Shown: positions 26,945 through 36,984, counted from the first letter of the stretch. The stretch: DNA of 64,000 nt from Sporosarcina sp. E16_8 (GCF_017347095.1 NZ_JADPRZ010000008.1:54903-118902), one strand, 5' to 3'. The notes: generated by a model not told the origin, from the sequence alone. Program-made: numbers and translations.

Positions 26945-27326
26945 AAAAGTGGTCGAGGTGTTGATGTAGCAACCGAATCGGCAGATTCAGCTATCACGTC
27001 TGCACAAGTACTTGCTTTACCTAAAAAGGGTGGGGAAGTCGTCTTTATGTGAATCCCATATGGAGATGTTCCAAATTGAACGCTTTTGTTTCGAAAAAAT
27101 AGTTAGAAATGAATTAATTGTATTGGGTATATGGAATGCTATTTCTGCCCCATTCCCAGGTAATGAATGGAATATATCGGTTCATTATATGAGTACAGGG
27201 CAAATAAACGTGAAACCGATGATAACACATCGATTACAATTAAATGAAGCGCCAGAAATAATTAATAAAATTGTCAAAAGAGACGGTTTTTTTGGAAAGG
27301 TCCTTTTCTATCCCGACTCAAAATGA
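26945..27326 (+). pseudogene. Remnant of a zinc-type alcohol/polyol dehydrogenase
   Basis: The C-terminal third of a medium-chain dehydrogenase, close to galactitol-1-phosphate or sorbitol dehydrogenases. GRGVDVATESADSA and ALPKKGGEVVFM come first. Next is an in-frame TGA (27050-27052) where Gly is expected, then IPYGDVP. A one-base insertion near 27071 (AAATTGAACG) shifts the frame, and IERFCFEKIVRNELIVLGIWN and the LITHRLQLNEAPEII-like tail continue in another frame to the stop. The N-terminal catalytic domain is missing. It lies just upstream of ptsH and probably represents a lost sugar-alcohol pathway. Confidence 0.85.
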
Positions 27327-27372
27327 TAAGCTGAGTAGGTAAGTATTAATTTAATGAAGGAGTTTGATTTAA

Positions 27373-27639
27373 ATGGTTGAAAAACAATTTATAGTTACTG
27401 ATGAGCAGGGGATCCATGCACGACCCGCATCAATATTAGTAAGTACAGCTACCAAATTCAAATCCGATATAAATTTGATTTACAATGAAAAAAATGTCAA
27501 TTTAAAATCAATTCTTGGCGTAATGTCTTTAGGAATTGGTTTAGGTGGAGAATTTAAAATTAGCGCTACTGGAATCGATGAACAGGATGCCCTTAACGAA
27601 CTTGAAGAAGCGTTGAAAAATGGAGGACTGACTAACTAA
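27373..27639 (+). CDS. ptsH: HPr phosphocarrier protein
   Basis: 88 residues. His15 in GIHARPAS accepts phosphate from Enzyme I; Ser46 in [12 protein letters not shown] is the HPr-kinase site of Firmicutes, which links it to CcpA control. GAAGGAG precedes ATG 27373. Its stop overlaps the ptsI start by one base. It supplies phosphate to all PTS sugars, including the mannitol system at 13-18 kb. Confidence 0.96.
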   Translation: MVEKQFIVTDEQGIHARPASILVSTATKFKSDINLIYNEKNVNLKSILGVMSLGIGLGGEFKISATGIDEQDALNELEEALKNGGLTN

Positions 27640-29354
27640 TGAGCCTACTTCATGGGATTTCTGCATCAAATGGAATTGCGATAGCAAAAGCATACCGTTT
27701 TGTTGAGCCAGATCTATCTTTCAGTAAAAAAACTGTTGAGGACATTCCGGAAGAACTTGCACGTTTTCAGTCAGCTGTCTCTATTTCGAAAAGTGAGTTA
27801 GAGTCAATTCGTGATACCGCTGCAAAAGGACTTGGTGCAGATGAAGCAGCAATCTTTGACGCACATATATTAGTTTTACTTGATCCGGAGCTACTGACTT
27901 CAATTGAGGATAAAATTAAAGCAGATCATGTGAATGCTGAACATGCACTCAAAGAAACGTCAGATATGTTTATAACAATGTTTGAGCAAATGGATAATGA
28001 ATATATGAGAGAACGGGCTGCGGACATTCGTGATGTTGCGAAACGTTTACTATCACATTTGCTAAATGTTGAAATTGTGAATCCAAGCATGATTACTGAA
28101 AAAGTAATTATTATCGCGGAAGATTTAACACCATCAGACACGGCACAGTTAAATCGTGAATTTGTAAAAGGTTTTACAACTAATATTGGTGGAAAGACTT
28201 CCCATTCTGCGATTATGGCGCGTACATTGGAAATTCCTGCTGTTGTAGGCACGAAGGAAGCGACCAAGCTTATCCAGGACGGTGACATCATCATTGTTGA
28301 TGGCTTTAAAGGAGAGGTTCATATTAATCCTACTCCGGATGTCATTGCTACATACGAAAATGAACAATTGAAGTATGAGCAACAAAAGGCAGAATGGACA
28401 AAGCTAGTGGATGAAAAAACAACAACTGCTGATGGACATCTTGTTGAGTTAGCTGCAAATATCGGCACCCCGGAAGACTTAGAGGGAGTCATTAATAATG
28501 GTGGAGAAGGAATCGGATTATACAGAACTGAATTTTTGTATATGGGTAGAAACCAACTCCCAACTGAAGAAGAGCAGTTTGAGGCTTATAAGAAGGTTCT
28601 ACAGGGAATGTCAGGTAAGCCGGTCGTTGTTCGGACACTTGATATTGGCGGGGATAAAGAACTCCCTTATTTAAATCTCCCTAAAGAAATGAATCCATTT
28701 CTAGGACTTCGTGCCATCCGTTTATGTTTGGAAGAGCAGGATATCTTCAGAACGCAATTAAGAGCACTATTAAGAGCCAGTTCATATGGGAATCTGAAAA
28801 TCATGTTCCCGATGATTGCAACTCTTGATGAATTCCGCCAGGCGAAAACCATTTTGGAGGAAGAGAAACAAGAACTCCTAACTAAAAATATTGATGTTTC
28901 TACTACTATTGAGGTTGGTATCATGGTAGAAATCCCTTCCACTGCAATTCTAGCAGATCAGTTTGCGAAGGAAGTTGATTTCTTTAGTATTGGAACAAAT
29001 GATTTAATCCAATATACGATGGCTGCTGATCGCATGAATGAACGCGTTGCCTATTTATATCAACCTTATAATCCAGCAATTCTAAGGTTGGTCAAGATGG
29101 TGATTGACGCCTCACATAAAGAAGGTAAATGGACTGGAATGTGTGGGGAAATGGCGGGGGATGAAATCGCTATTCCTTTACTGTTAGGTCTAGGTCTTGA
29201 TGAATTCTCTATGAGTGCCACTTCGATTTTAAAGGCCCGTACTCAGATACTGAAATTGAACAAGAGTGATATGGTAGAACTTGCAAATGAAGCCTTACAG
29301 ATGTCTACAGCCGAGGACGTAGTTCAAGCAGTTATGACCCGTTACAACTTATAA
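27639..29354 (+). CDS. ptsI: PTS Enzyme I (PEP-protein phosphotransferase)
   Basis: 571 residues with the phospho-His189 motif [13 protein letters not shown] and the PEP-binding C-terminal barrel ([39 protein letters not shown] with the catalytic Cys). It autophosphorylates on PEP and passes the phosphate to HPr. The start overlaps the ptsH stop, so the two are coupled. Full length, no defects. Confidence 0.97.
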   Translation: MSLLHGISASNGIAIAKAYRFVEPDLSFSKKTVEDIPEELARFQSAVSISKSELESIRDTAAKGLGADEAAIFDAHILVLLDPELLTSIEDKIKADHVNAEHALKETSDMFITMFEQMDNEYMRERAADIRDVAKRLLSHLLNVEIVNPSMITEKVIIIAEDLTPSDTAQLNREFVKGFTTNIGGKTSHSAIMARTLEIPAVVGTKEATKLIQDGDIIIVDGFKGEVHINPTPDVIATYENEQLKYEQQKAEWTKLVDEKTTTADGHLVELAANIGTPEDLEGVINNGGEGIGLYRTEFLYMGRNQLPTEEEQFEAYKKVLQGMSGKPVVVRTLDIGGDKELPYLNLPKEMNPFLGLRAIRLCLEEQDIFRTQLRALLRASSYGNLKIMFPMIATLDEFRQAKTILEEEKQELLTKNIDVSTTIEVGIMVEIPSTAILADQFAKEVDFFSIGTNDLIQYTMAADRMNERVAYLYQPYNPAILRLVKMVIDASHKEGKWTGMCGEMAGDEIAIPLLLGLGLDEFSMSATSILKARTQILKLNKSDMVELANEALQMSTAEDVVQAVMTRYNL

Positions 29355-29370
29355 CCCAAAAGAGTAAATG

Positions 29371-29407
29371 AAAACAACCATTCATATTTGAATGGTTGTT
29401 TTTTTTA
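29371..29407 (+). terminator. Terminator of ptsHI
   Basis: AAAACAACCATTCA pairs with TGAATGGTTGTTTT and runs into eight T. Confidence 0.93.
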
Positions 29408-29623
29408 TTGCGTATCTTGAACATTATGTAAGTGGATCCAGTCGCTAAAATGATAATAATATAATTTTCATAAAACAAAATAGTAGTTGTGTTACAATAT
29501 GGTCTCTTTTTATTTAATTAGATTGTTTATTTTTAACAGATTCGGGGCAATACTTGAGAATACAAATTACGGATGGCAGATTAGTATATGCTGTCGTAGT
29601 TGATTTGAAGGAGGGGACTTTTA

Positions 29624-30367
29624 TTGAAAATAAAAATTTTTCTGTTAGCCACACTTTTGGCATTTTCTACTTATTCATTAACACATGCATCGACATTTGC
29701 AGAACCTCTTGTAAGTGGGGATGCTATATCCAATTCACATGAAGCAGAAACAACTTTGGATGAATATGAAGAAATTGACTTGCTTGCTCCGGGAGAAGTA
29801 GATAAAGAATTGAGCGTGGACAATCCACCAGTTAAGACAATTCCGAAGCCGCAAGGCTATACGGTAGCCATAGGAGATAATTTGTATAGAATTGCACTCA
29901 ATCATTCAATTTCCCTAGACTCTCTTAAAATGTGGAACAGCCTTGAAGGAGAATTAATACACCCAGGTGATGTATTGATTGTCAGCGGAAATATAGAAGA
30001 CGCAGGAACTGTTGAATCTGAGTCAGATACAATTACGGCTGCATTCGTGCCAACGCCACCACCACCTGCAAGCGATGGGAAAGAGATGCTGGTTACTGCA
30101 ACAGCCTATACAGCGTACTGTACGGGATGTTCAGGAACTACCGCTTACGGCATTGACTTACGTGCTAATCCAAATCAGAAAGTAATTGCAGTTGATCCGA
30201 AAGTTATTCCGCTTGGTACAAAAGTTTGGGTGGAAGGCTATGGAGAAGCGATTGCTGGAGATATAGGAGGAGCCATTAAAGGAAATAAAATTGATGTCTT
30301 CATTCCTTCTTATAATAATGCGATGGAGTGGGGAGTCAAAAAAGTGAAACTAAAAGTACTTAATTAA
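29624..30367 (+). CDS. Secreted LysM-3D domain cell-wall protein (YocH/Rpf-like)
   Basis: 247 residues from TTG 29624 behind GAAGGAGGGG. Signal peptide 1-28 (LLATLLAFSTYSLTHA). One LysM domain (YTVAIGDNLYRIALNHSISLDSL) targets peptidoglycan. A Pro-rich linker leads to the 3D domain with its three aspartates (GIDLRANP, VIAVDPKVIPLGT, AGDIGGAIKGNKID), the predicted lytic transglycosylase-like site. It likely trims the cell wall during growth or germination. The leader at 29410-29606 shows no riboswitch I can recognise. Confidence 0.9.
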   Translation: MKIKIFLLATLLAFSTYSLTHASTFAEPLVSGDAISNSHEAETTLDEYEEIDLLAPGEVDKELSVDNPPVKTIPKPQGYTVAIGDNLYRIALNHSISLDSLKMWNSLEGELIHPGDVLIVSGNIEDAGTVESESDTITAAFVPTPPPPASDGKEMLVTATAYTAYCTGCSGTTAYGIDLRANPNQKVIAVDPKVIPLGTKVWVEGYGEAIAGDIGGAIKGNKIDVFIPSYNNAMEWGVKKVKLKVLN

Positions 30368-30372
30368 TAAAG

Positions 30373-30414
30373 AAAGGCTGTGCAAAAAATAGTGTTTTTT
30401 TGCACAGCCTTTTC
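30373..30414. terminator. Bidirectional terminator between the 3D gene and the polyamine cluster
   Basis: AAGGCTGTGCAAAAAA pairs with TTTTTTGCACAGCCTT, with A/T runs on both sides. Confidence 0.92.
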
Positions 30415-30421
30415 ATTCAGG

Positions 30422-31558
30422 TTAAGATAAACGGCTTCTAAAATCGTCATAGCCAAATTGTTTAATCACTTTAATACCATCATTAACGGTATTTAAGACG
30501 ATAGAAGGTAAGTTAACGCCATTAAATGTATTGTTTTTCACCATCGAGTAGTGGCCCATATCACAAAAGACAAGTTTATCGCCAGGCTTTAAAGGTTCAT
30601 CAAAAGAGTAATCACCAATGACGTCGCCAGCGAGACAAGTCGGCCCACCAAATCGATAGGTGTAAGCCTTTTCGTTCGGCATTCCTGCACCAATGATTTC
30701 AGGTCGATAAGGCATCTCAAGTACATCAGGCATATGACATGCTGCCGAGGTATCTAAAATAGCAATCGGCATACCGTTGTGGAGGGTGTCTAAAACAGTC
30801 GCAATAAGATAGCCAGTATTCAATGCGACAGCCTCGCCAGGCTCTAAATACACTTGAACACCGTATTTATTCTTCATAAACATGATCGAACGGATAAGCG
30901 TTTCAATATCATAATCGGATCTTGTGATATGATGCCCACCGCCAAAGTTAATCCACTTCATATTTTTAATGTATTCCCCGAACTTTTCATCGACAACTTG
31001 CACGGTGCGCTCCAGCGTATCAGAGTTTTGTTCGCACATGGTGTGGAAGTGTAAGCCATCGATACCTTCAAGCTGGTCCGCTTCAAAATTATCAAGCGTA
31101 ACGCCAAACCTTGAATGTGAAAAACATGGATTATACATATCGACTTCGATTTCAGAGTACTCAGGATTAATGCGAAGTCCAATATCTATTTGCTTTGGAT
31201 TGCTTTTAACTTTTTCTTTGAATTGATTATATTGTTGAAACGAATTAAAGACGATGTGATCTGAATAGGAAAGAATCTCATCAAACTCCGTTTCAGAAAA
31301 AGCTGGAGCATAGGTGTGTACTTCCTTGCCCATTTCTTCGTAGCCCAGTCTCGCTTCGTGTACGGAACTGGACGTTACGCCATTCAAGTATTCACCCATT
31401 AACGGATAAACAGAGAACATCGAAAATCCTTTTTGAGCAAGAAGAATCTTGCAGCCCGTCTGATCAATAACAGACTTCATTTTTTCCAAGTTTTTAATAA
31501 GCAATCCTTCATCCACTACATAACAGGGAGAGGGGAGTGCATTCACATCAATATTCAA
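30422..31558 (-). CDS. nspC: Carboxynorspermidine/carboxyspermidine decarboxylase
   Basis: About 378 residues. A PLP fold-III decarboxylase: LPSPCYVVDEGLL, then the PLP lysine in ILLAQKGFSMFSVYPLMG and the Gly-rich INFGGGHH. LEPGEAVALNTGYL and FCDMGHYSMVKNNTFNGV follow, typical of NspC/CASDC rather than diaminopimelate decarboxylase. It makes spermidine from carboxyspermidine (or norspermidine from carboxynorspermidine). The frame reaches a TTG at 31579, but GAGGAGG lies so that the TTG at 31558 is the best-spaced start. Last gene of the cluster, 13 bp after its partner. Confidence 0.93.
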   Translation of the reverse strand: MNIDVNALPSPCYVVDEGLLIKNLEKMKSVIDQTGCKILLAQKGFSMFSVYPLMGEYLNGVTSSSVHEARLGYEEMGKEVHTYAPAFSETEFDEILSYSDHIVFNSFQQYNQFKEKVKSNPKQIDIGLRINPEYSEIEVDMYNPCFSHSRFGVTLDNFEADQLEGIDGLHFHTMCEQNSDTLERTVQVVDEKFGEYIKNMKWINFGGGHHITRSDYDIETLIRSIMFMKNKYGVQVYLEPGEAVALNTGYLIATVLDTLHNGMPIAILDTSAACHMPDVLEMPYRPEIIGAGMPNEKAYTYRFGGPTCLAGDVIGDYSFDEPLKPGDKLVFCDMGHYSMVKNNTFNGVNLPSIVLNTVNDGIKVIKQFGYDDFRSRLS

Positions 31559-31571
31559 TTTCAAGCCCTCC

Positions 31572-32771
31572 TCAGTCAATTAATTCAGGATTGAAGCTTT
31601 CCTGCCATGGTAGCCCGTATTTGTTGAGTGCTTCCATGAATGGATCTGGATTGAACTCTTCGATATTGTGTACGCCAGGATTCTTCCATTTACCAGTCAT
31701 CACAAGCATAGCACCGATCATTGCAGGGACACCCGTTGTATAAGAAATCGCTTGTGAACCAACTTCTGCATAGCATTCTTGGTGATCACAAACATTATAG
31801 ACATAATACGTTTTTTCTTCGCCGTCTTTGATCCCTTGGAAAATACAGCCGATATTCGTTTTCCCTACTGTCCTAGGTCCAAGAGAAGAAGGGTCAGGCA
31901 AGATCGCTTTCAAGAATTGAAGTGGAACAATTTCTTTTCCTTCGAAAATAATCGGCTCAATAGAAGTCATACCAACGTTTTCAAGCACTTTTAAGTGATT
32001 CAAATAGTTCTCAGAGAAGGTCATCCAGAAACGAATCTTTTTGATACCTGTAATATTGAGTGCAAGAGATTCCAATTCCTCATGATGTAATAAATAAACA
32101 TCTTTAGGACCGATTTCAGGAAGGTCATAGACGCGTTTGATAGATAGTGGTTCGGTTTCGATGAACTCACCATTTTCAAAGTAGCTTCCATTAGCTGTGA
32201 TCTCACGAATGTTAATTTCAGGATTAAAGTTTGTAGCGAACGGATAGCCATGATCACCAGCATTTGCATCCACAATGTCAATTGTATGAATTTCATCAAA
32301 GTGATGTTTTAGTGCGTGTGCAGAGAAGACACCTGTAACGCCCGGATCAAAGCCACTTCCAAGTAGTGCCGTGATACCTGCTTTTTCAAAACGTTCTCTG
32401 TACGCCCATTGCCAGCTGTATTCAAACTTAGCTTCGTCAAGAGGTTCGTAGTTTGCTGTATCGACATAGTCAACGCCAGTAGCAAGACATGCATCCATAA
32501 TCGTTAAATCCTGGTATGGCAATGCAACGTTTATGACAATATCTGGTTGGAATTTATTAATAAGTTCAATCAGTTCTTCCACATTGTCAGCATCTACTTG
32601 AGCCGTTTGAATTTTAGTACGGCCGCCGTCCAATTTATCTTTTAACGCATCACATTTAGAAACTGTACGACTTGCGATACAGATTTCTTCGAATACGTCA
32701 GGAACCTGACAACATTTATGAACAACTACTCCTGCAACTCCACCAGCACCAATAATTAAAGCTTTTCCCAT
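31572..32771 (-). CDS. Carboxynorspermidine/carboxyspermidine synthase (saccharopine-dehydrogenase family)
   Basis: 399 residues, NADPH-binding N-terminus ALIIGAGGVAGVVVHKC, and family stretches LLGSGFDPGVTGVFSAHAL and VDANAGDHGYPFATNFNPE. It condenses aspartate semialdehyde with putrescine or diaminopropane to the carboxy-polyamine that NspC decarboxylates. ATG 32771 follows GGCGGGTG; a GTG at 32780 is an alternative. It is separated from speB by repeat copy A3, so it may need its own promoter or read-through. Confidence 0.92.
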   Translation of the reverse strand: MGKALIIGAGGVAGVVVHKCCQVPDVFEEICIASRTVSKCDALKDKLDGGRTKIQTAQVDADNVEELIELINKFQPDIVINVALPYQDLTIMDACLATGVDYVDTANYEPLDEAKFEYSWQWAYRERFEKAGITALLGSGFDPGVTGVFSAHALKHHFDEIHTIDIVDANAGDHGYPFATNFNPEINIREITANGSYFENGEFIETEPLSIKRVYDLPEIGPKDVYLLHHEELESLALNITGIKKIRFWMTFSENYLNHLKVLENVGMTSIEPIIFEGKEIVPLQFLKAILPDPSSLGPRTVGKTNIGCIFQGIKDGEEKTYYVYNVCDHQECYAEVGSQAISYTTGVPAMIGAMLVMTGKWKNPGVHNIEEFNPDPFMEALNKYGLPWQESFNPELID

Positions 32772-32805
32772 AATGAACACCCGCCTATAATATAGTTTTT
32801 TTAGT

Positions 32806-32908
32806 TATATAAGTTGAAATAGAGAATTCCATTGAATACGATACGGCGCTTAGGGCCCCGGCTACCCCTTTTATGGCGCTTACGCTCAGTTAGTACATGT
32901 AGCAAAAC
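32806..32908 (-). mobile_element. Repeat family A, copy A3, inside the polyamine cluster
   Basis: Reverse orientation. On the minus strand it shares ACTGAGCG, AAGGGGTAGCCGG, TTCAATGG.ATTC and the end TCAACTTATATA with the other copies. It occupies most of the gap between speB and the carboxyspermidine synthase gene. Confidence 0.65.
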
Positions 32909-32942
32909 ACCATACCCGAGTGCCTAGTTGCTGGCACCAAAT

Positions 32943-33788
32943 TCAAATTGCCAACAGCAATTCGCGTAAAACTTTACATGCAACGGCTGTGGAAACACCG
33001 CTTTGATCATAAATTGGAGACAGCTCATTTACATCGCAAGCGACAATGTTGAGGCCGCTTACTGTTAGTATGGCATTCAGTAATTCCATAAAGCTGACAC
33101 CGCCCGCCTCAGGTGTTCCTGTACCAGGAAATACAGAAGGGTCCAGTACATCCAAATCAATAGTTAAATAAACTGGTTTTCCTTTAAGCTTTTCAACGAT
33201 TTCTTCTAATCCGTCGAAGTTAAACTTGTTCGTAAACACATGGTCTTGACCCCATTGGAATTCACTTCGGTCTCCAGAGCGGATACCGAATTGGAAGATC
33301 TTATCATCTCCGAGCAAGTCCCATACTCTGTGAATAACTGTTGCATGAGAAAGGGTTTCACCAAGATAGTCCTCACGTAGATCAGCATGTGCATCAAATT
33401 GGATGACATGAAGGTCAGGATGTGTTTTTGCAACAGCGCGCATTGCACCGAGTGTTACTAGATGTTCTCCGCCAATCATGCAAGGGATTTTGCCGTCTTC
33501 TAAAATTCGAGTTGTAAAATCTTCGATTTGTCCCAATGCTCTTGACGTGTTTCCGAAACTTAATTCTAAATCGCCCCCATCAAATACAGCGATATCCTCT
33601 AAGTCTTTATCCTGATAGGGGCTATACGTTTCAATACCAAACGATTCACCACGCATTGCTTTGCTGGCGAAGCGTGTACCTGGACGAAATGAAGTTGTAG
33701 AGTCAAAGGGAGCGCCGAAAATAACGATTTTCGACTCGTCGTACTCATTGTCACAGCCAATAAATGTCTCAACGTTTCTATTCAACAT
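32943..33788 (-). CDS. speB: Agmatinase
   Basis: 281 residues, ureohydrolase family. Manganese-binding motifs are complete: GGEHLVTLG, FDAHADLR, SHATVIHRV and TIDLDVLDPSVFPGTGTPE. It hydrolyses agmatine to putrescine and urea. ATG 33788 follows AAAGGAG, which lies inside the end of speE; the two genes overlap by 11 nt. Confidence 0.96.
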   Translation of the reverse strand: MLNRNVETFIGCDNEYDESKIVIFGAPFDSTTSFRPGTRFASKAMRGESFGIETYSPYQDKDLEDIAVFDGGDLELSFGNTSRALGQIEDFTTRILEDGKIPCMIGGEHLVTLGAMRAVAKTHPDLHVIQFDAHADLREDYLGETLSHATVIHRVWDLLGDDKIFQFGIRSGDRSEFQWGQDHVFTNKFNFDGLEEIVEKLKGKPVYLTIDLDVLDPSVFPGTGTPEAGGVSFMELLNAILTVSGLNIVACDVNELSPIYDQSGVSTAVACKVLRELLLAI

Positions 33789-34629
33789 CTTTTAATTGCT
33801 CCTTTACATAGTTTGGAAGTGCAAATGAACCAACATGAATATCTGTATTGTAATACCTTGTTTTCAAGTCAAGGTCATTCCACGCTGTTGCATCCAAATC
33901 TAAAATGGGGTCGAATTTCTTTGATGCAAAACCAAACAACCAGTGACCGGATGGGTAAGTCGGCATATGAAATTGATAAACTTTACAAACAGGGAAGAAG
34001 CCTACAATTTTTTGATGTGCTTTTCTCATACCAAGTGCATCTTCAGCGTAAAAAGGACTTTCATGCTGATTCACAAGAATACCATCCTCTTTCAGCGCTT
34101 TATAGCAGTTTCCATAAAATTCCTTTGTGAATAACCCTTCACCTGGACCGAATGGATCTGTCGAGTCTACGATGATTAAATCATAGTCATTTTCGATTCT
34201 ACGAACAAATTTTAGCCCGTCTTCAAAGTAGAGATTAACCCTCGGATCATCTAGTTTTGAAGCAGTCTGCGGTAAAAACTCCCTACAGACATCGACAACC
34301 ATTTTATCAATTTCAACCATGTCGATTTGTTCAATAGTTGGGTAAGCAGTCAGTTCACGGATTGTTCCGCCATCACCGGCTCCAATGACTAGTACTTTTT
34401 TTATAGCCGGATTGGTTGCCAGTGCTACATGCGTAATCATCTCGTGATAAATAAATTCATCTTTTTCAGTACACATTACGAGTCCATCAAGTGTGAGAAT
34501 TCGACCAAACTCCAACGTTTGTAAAATATCGATTTTTTGGAAGTCACTTTTACCAGTGTAAATGTGCTCTTCCACTTCCAATGAAAAACGGACATTAGGC
34601 GAATGATTTTCTGTATACCATAAATTCAT
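33778..34629 (-). CDS. speE: Spermidine synthase
   Basis: 283 residues. Aminopropyltransferase with the SAM-type site VLVIGAGDGGTIRELTAYP, the acidic EIDKMVVDVCREFLP and the active-site DLIIVDSTDPFGPGEGLF. It adds an aminopropyl group from decarboxylated SAM to putrescine. The start overlaps the speA stop by 4 nt, and the end overlaps speB by 11 nt, so it is tightly coupled in the operon. Confidence 0.96.
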   Translation of the reverse strand: MNLWYTENHSPNVRFSLEVEEHIYTGKSDFQKIDILQTLEFGRILTLDGLVMCTEKDEFIYHEMITHVALATNPAIKKVLVIGAGDGGTIRELTAYPTIEQIDMVEIDKMVVDVCREFLPQTASKLDDPRVNLYFEDGLKFVRRIENDYDLIIVDSTDPFGPGEGLFTKEFYGNCYKALKEDGILVNQHESPFYAEDALGMRKAHQKIVGFFPVCKVYQFHMPTYPSGHWLFGFASKKFDPILDLDATAWNDLDLKTRYYNTDIHVGSFALPNYVKEQLKDVE

Positions 34630-36086
34630 TCCACGAACTCCTTCAACACATTAATATTTGCAATGTCGCTGTCTTCAGTACCCGTCAAGAAACAACCTTT
34701 ATCTTTGGAGTATTGAATGAAATCTAAAATTTCCTCAGTAATCCGTTCACCAGGCGCCAAAATCGGGATGCCTGGGGGATAACACATAACGAATTCACTG
34801 GAAATATAACCAGCGCTCTCCGAGATGGGCAATTTTTGCTTTGGTGCATAAAAGGCTTCTTGGGGCGTTAAAGCAACTTGCGGACGAATGTATTCATGGA
34901 TGAAAACGCTGTTTTTATCCTGAGAATAGCGGCGTTTTATTTCAGCGAGTGCTGCAACTAACCGTTCCAGATCTAGGTGTCTGTCACCGACAGAAATATA
35001 GGCCAAAATATTACCGATGTCGCCAAATTCAATTTGAATATCATACTCATCTCGAAGAATATCATAGACTTCAATTCCAGCTAAGCCAATATCACGGGTA
35101 TCTACCGAAAGTTTCGTGACATCAAAGTCAAAAATAGTATCTCCATTAATCAATTCTTTCGAATAGGCGTAATAGCCGCCAATTTTATTAATTTCAGTTC
35201 TTGTATAGTATGCCATTTCGGCAACTTTTTGGAAAATCTCCTTACCATTAAGTGCTAAATTTCTTCTCGAAATATCCAAAGAGGAAAGTAGTAAATAGGA
35301 ACCACTTGTCGTTTGCGTCAAATTGATAATCTGCCTCGTATACCCTTCGCTGACATCATTATTTATCAACAAAAAAGAGCTTTGTGTCAATGAACCGCCG
35401 GATTTATGCATACTAACGGATGCCATATCAGCACCAACTGACATGGCAGAAGCGGGAAGGTTATCCCCAAAGTAAAAATGTGTACCGTGGGCTTCGTCGA
35501 CAAGGACGAGCATATCGTGTTGATGTGCAAGATCGGTAAGAGCTTGCAGGTCTGAACAAATCCCATAATAGGTAGGATTGTTGATGAGGATGGCTTTAGC
35601 ATCCTTATGTTCCAAGATGGCTTCTTTTACATCTTTTAAAGCCATCCCTAAAGCAATACCAAGTTCACTATGCACGCCTGGATTTACATAGACGGGAACA
35701 GCACCGCTTAAAATAAGAGCATTAATCGCACTACGATGTACGTTGCGAGGCATTATGATTTTATCCCCAGCTTTACACGCAGTCATGATCATTGCCTGTA
35801 CTGCCGATGTGGTCCCATTGACCATGAAAAAGGCATGCTTGGCATTAAATGCTTGTGCTGCTAATTCTTCCGCTTCTTTAATAACCGAAACAGGATGGCA
35901 GAGATTATCAAGCGGTTTCATGGAATTGACATCCATAGACAGGCATTGTTCACCTAAAAACGCGGCTAATTCAGGATTACCTCTTCCGCGTTTATGTCCA
36001 GGAACGTCAAAAGGAACGACGCGCATTGATTTGTATTGATTTAGCGCCTCCATTATGGGGACTTTCTGTTGCAGAAAATTTGTCAC
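34626..36086 (-). CDS. speA: Arginine decarboxylase (fold I, Orn/Lys/Arg family)
   Basis: 486 residues, same size and type as B. subtilis SpeA. PFDVPGHKRGRGNPE and FMVNGTTSAVQAMIM are conserved, DEAHGTHFYFG holds the PLP aspartate and SMHKSGGSLTQSSFLL the PLP lysine. It converts arginine to agmatine, which SpeB then turns to putrescine. Substrate could in principle be lysine or ornithine, but an agmatinase in the same operon favours arginine. A GTG start (36086) follows AAGGGGTGA, 11 bp after speD. Confidence 0.92.
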   Translation of the reverse strand: MTNFLQQKVPIMEALNQYKSMRVVPFDVPGHKRGRGNPELAAFLGEQCLSMDVNSMKPLDNLCHPVSVIKEAEELAAQAFNAKHAFFMVNGTTSAVQAMIMTACKAGDKIIMPRNVHRSAINALILSGAVPVYVNPGVHSELGIALGMALKDVKEAILEHKDAKAILINNPTYYGICSDLQALTDLAHQHDMLVLVDEAHGTHFYFGDNLPASAMSVGADMASVSMHKSGGSLTQSSFLLINNDVSEGYTRQIINLTQTTSGSYLLLSSLDISRRNLALNGKEIFQKVAEMAYYTRTEINKIGGYYAYSKELINGDTIFDFDVTKLSVDTRDIGLAGIEVYDILRDEYDIQIEFGDIGNILAYISVGDRHLDLERLVAALAEIKRRYSQDKNSVFIHEYIRPQVALTPQEAFYAPKQKLPISESAGYISSEFVMCYPPGIPILAPGERITEEILDFIQYSKDKGCFLTGTEDSDIANINVLKEFVE

Positions 36087-36097
36087 GTAATCACCCC

Positions 36098-36916
36098 TTA
36101 TTCATCTATATTAGAACCATTAAAAATTTCAGTCATCTCTTTGCGCAACATGGTTGTTATTTCGAGCCTTTCATTAAGTGGCAGCTCAGAGACATCCGTA
36201 TTGAACAAATAGTTCTGTAGGTTTATGTCTTTAATAAGTAGTTTTGTATGAAATATATTGGATTGGTGTACATTGATATCTTTCCAATCGTATTTCAGCA
36301 ATGTATGGCTGTCAATATAATCCCGAATAGAGTCAATCGCATGATCTATATACAGCTTTACGCCTTCCATATTGCGTGTGAATCCACGTACTCTGTAATC
36401 AGTCGTAATAATGTCTGAGTCGAAACTACCGATCAGATAATCAAGTGCATTCAATGGGGAAATTGTGCCGCACGTTGAAACATCAATATCGACTCGAAAA
36501 GTAGCGATCGAATTATCAGGATGATATTCCGGATACGTGTGGACGGTAACGTGACTTTTATCCAGGTGACCTACGACTGTTTTTCGAGTTCCTAAAATAG
36601 TCAGTTCACCTTGATTGCACGATTCATCAATCAAGGTGACTGGAAAGGATTCCTCCGAAATAAGAATCGTCACACTTGCACCTTGTGGATCGTAATCCTG
36701 TTTACTGACATTCAAGACATGTGCCCCGATTATTTCTGTCACTTCGTACAGAATACTGGTTAATCTATCCGAATTATATTGCTCATCAATATAAGCAATA
36801 TATTCACTTTGCTCCCGCTCACTTTTCGCATAGCAAACATCATAGATGTTGAAGCTAAGAGTCTTTGTGAGGTTGTTAAAGCCATAAAGCTTCAGCTTAT
36901 TTTCCAACCCTACCAT
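36098..36916 (-). CDS. speD: S-adenosylmethionine decarboxylase proenzyme (E. coli type)
   Basis: 272 residues from ATG 36916 (AAAGG upstream). It is the long, E. coli-type Spe[35 protein letters not shown], and the self-cleavage site [13 protein letters not shown] where the Ser becomes the pyruvoyl group. Most Bacillus carry the short SpeH type, so the class is notable. It provides decarboxylated SAM for SpeE. First gene of the operon, with a near-consensus promoter. Confidence 0.95.
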   Translation of the reverse strand: MVGLENKLKLYGFNNLTKTLSFNIYDVCYAKSEREQSEYIAYIDEQYNSDRLTSILYEVTEIIGAHVLNVSKQDYDPQGASVTILISEESFPVTLIDESCNQGELTILGTRKTVVGHLDKSHVTVHTYPEYHPDNSIATFRVDIDVSTCGTISPLNALDYLIGSFDSDIITTDYRVRGFTRNMEGVKLYIDHAIDSIRDYIDSHTLLKYDWKDINVHQSNIFHTKLLIKDINLQNYLFNTDVSELPLNERLEITTMLRKEMTEIFNGSNIDE

Positions 36917-36942
36917 CACGCCTTTCATGTAAAACAAATCTT

Positions 36943-36970
36943 ATTATAAAGTATAACATTTCTTAGTCAA
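36943..36970 (-). promoter_or_regulatory. Promoter of the polyamine operon
   Basis: On the minus strand, TTGACT (36970-36965) and TATAAT (36948-36943) with a 16-bp spacer, about 26 bp before the speD start. Confidence 0.75.
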
Positions 36971-36984
36971 TAAAATTTAATCTT

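Noticed and set aside
29410..29606. Riboswitch before the LysM-3D gene
   Set aside because: Such genes often have ydaO-type leaders, but I could not find the conserved core here.
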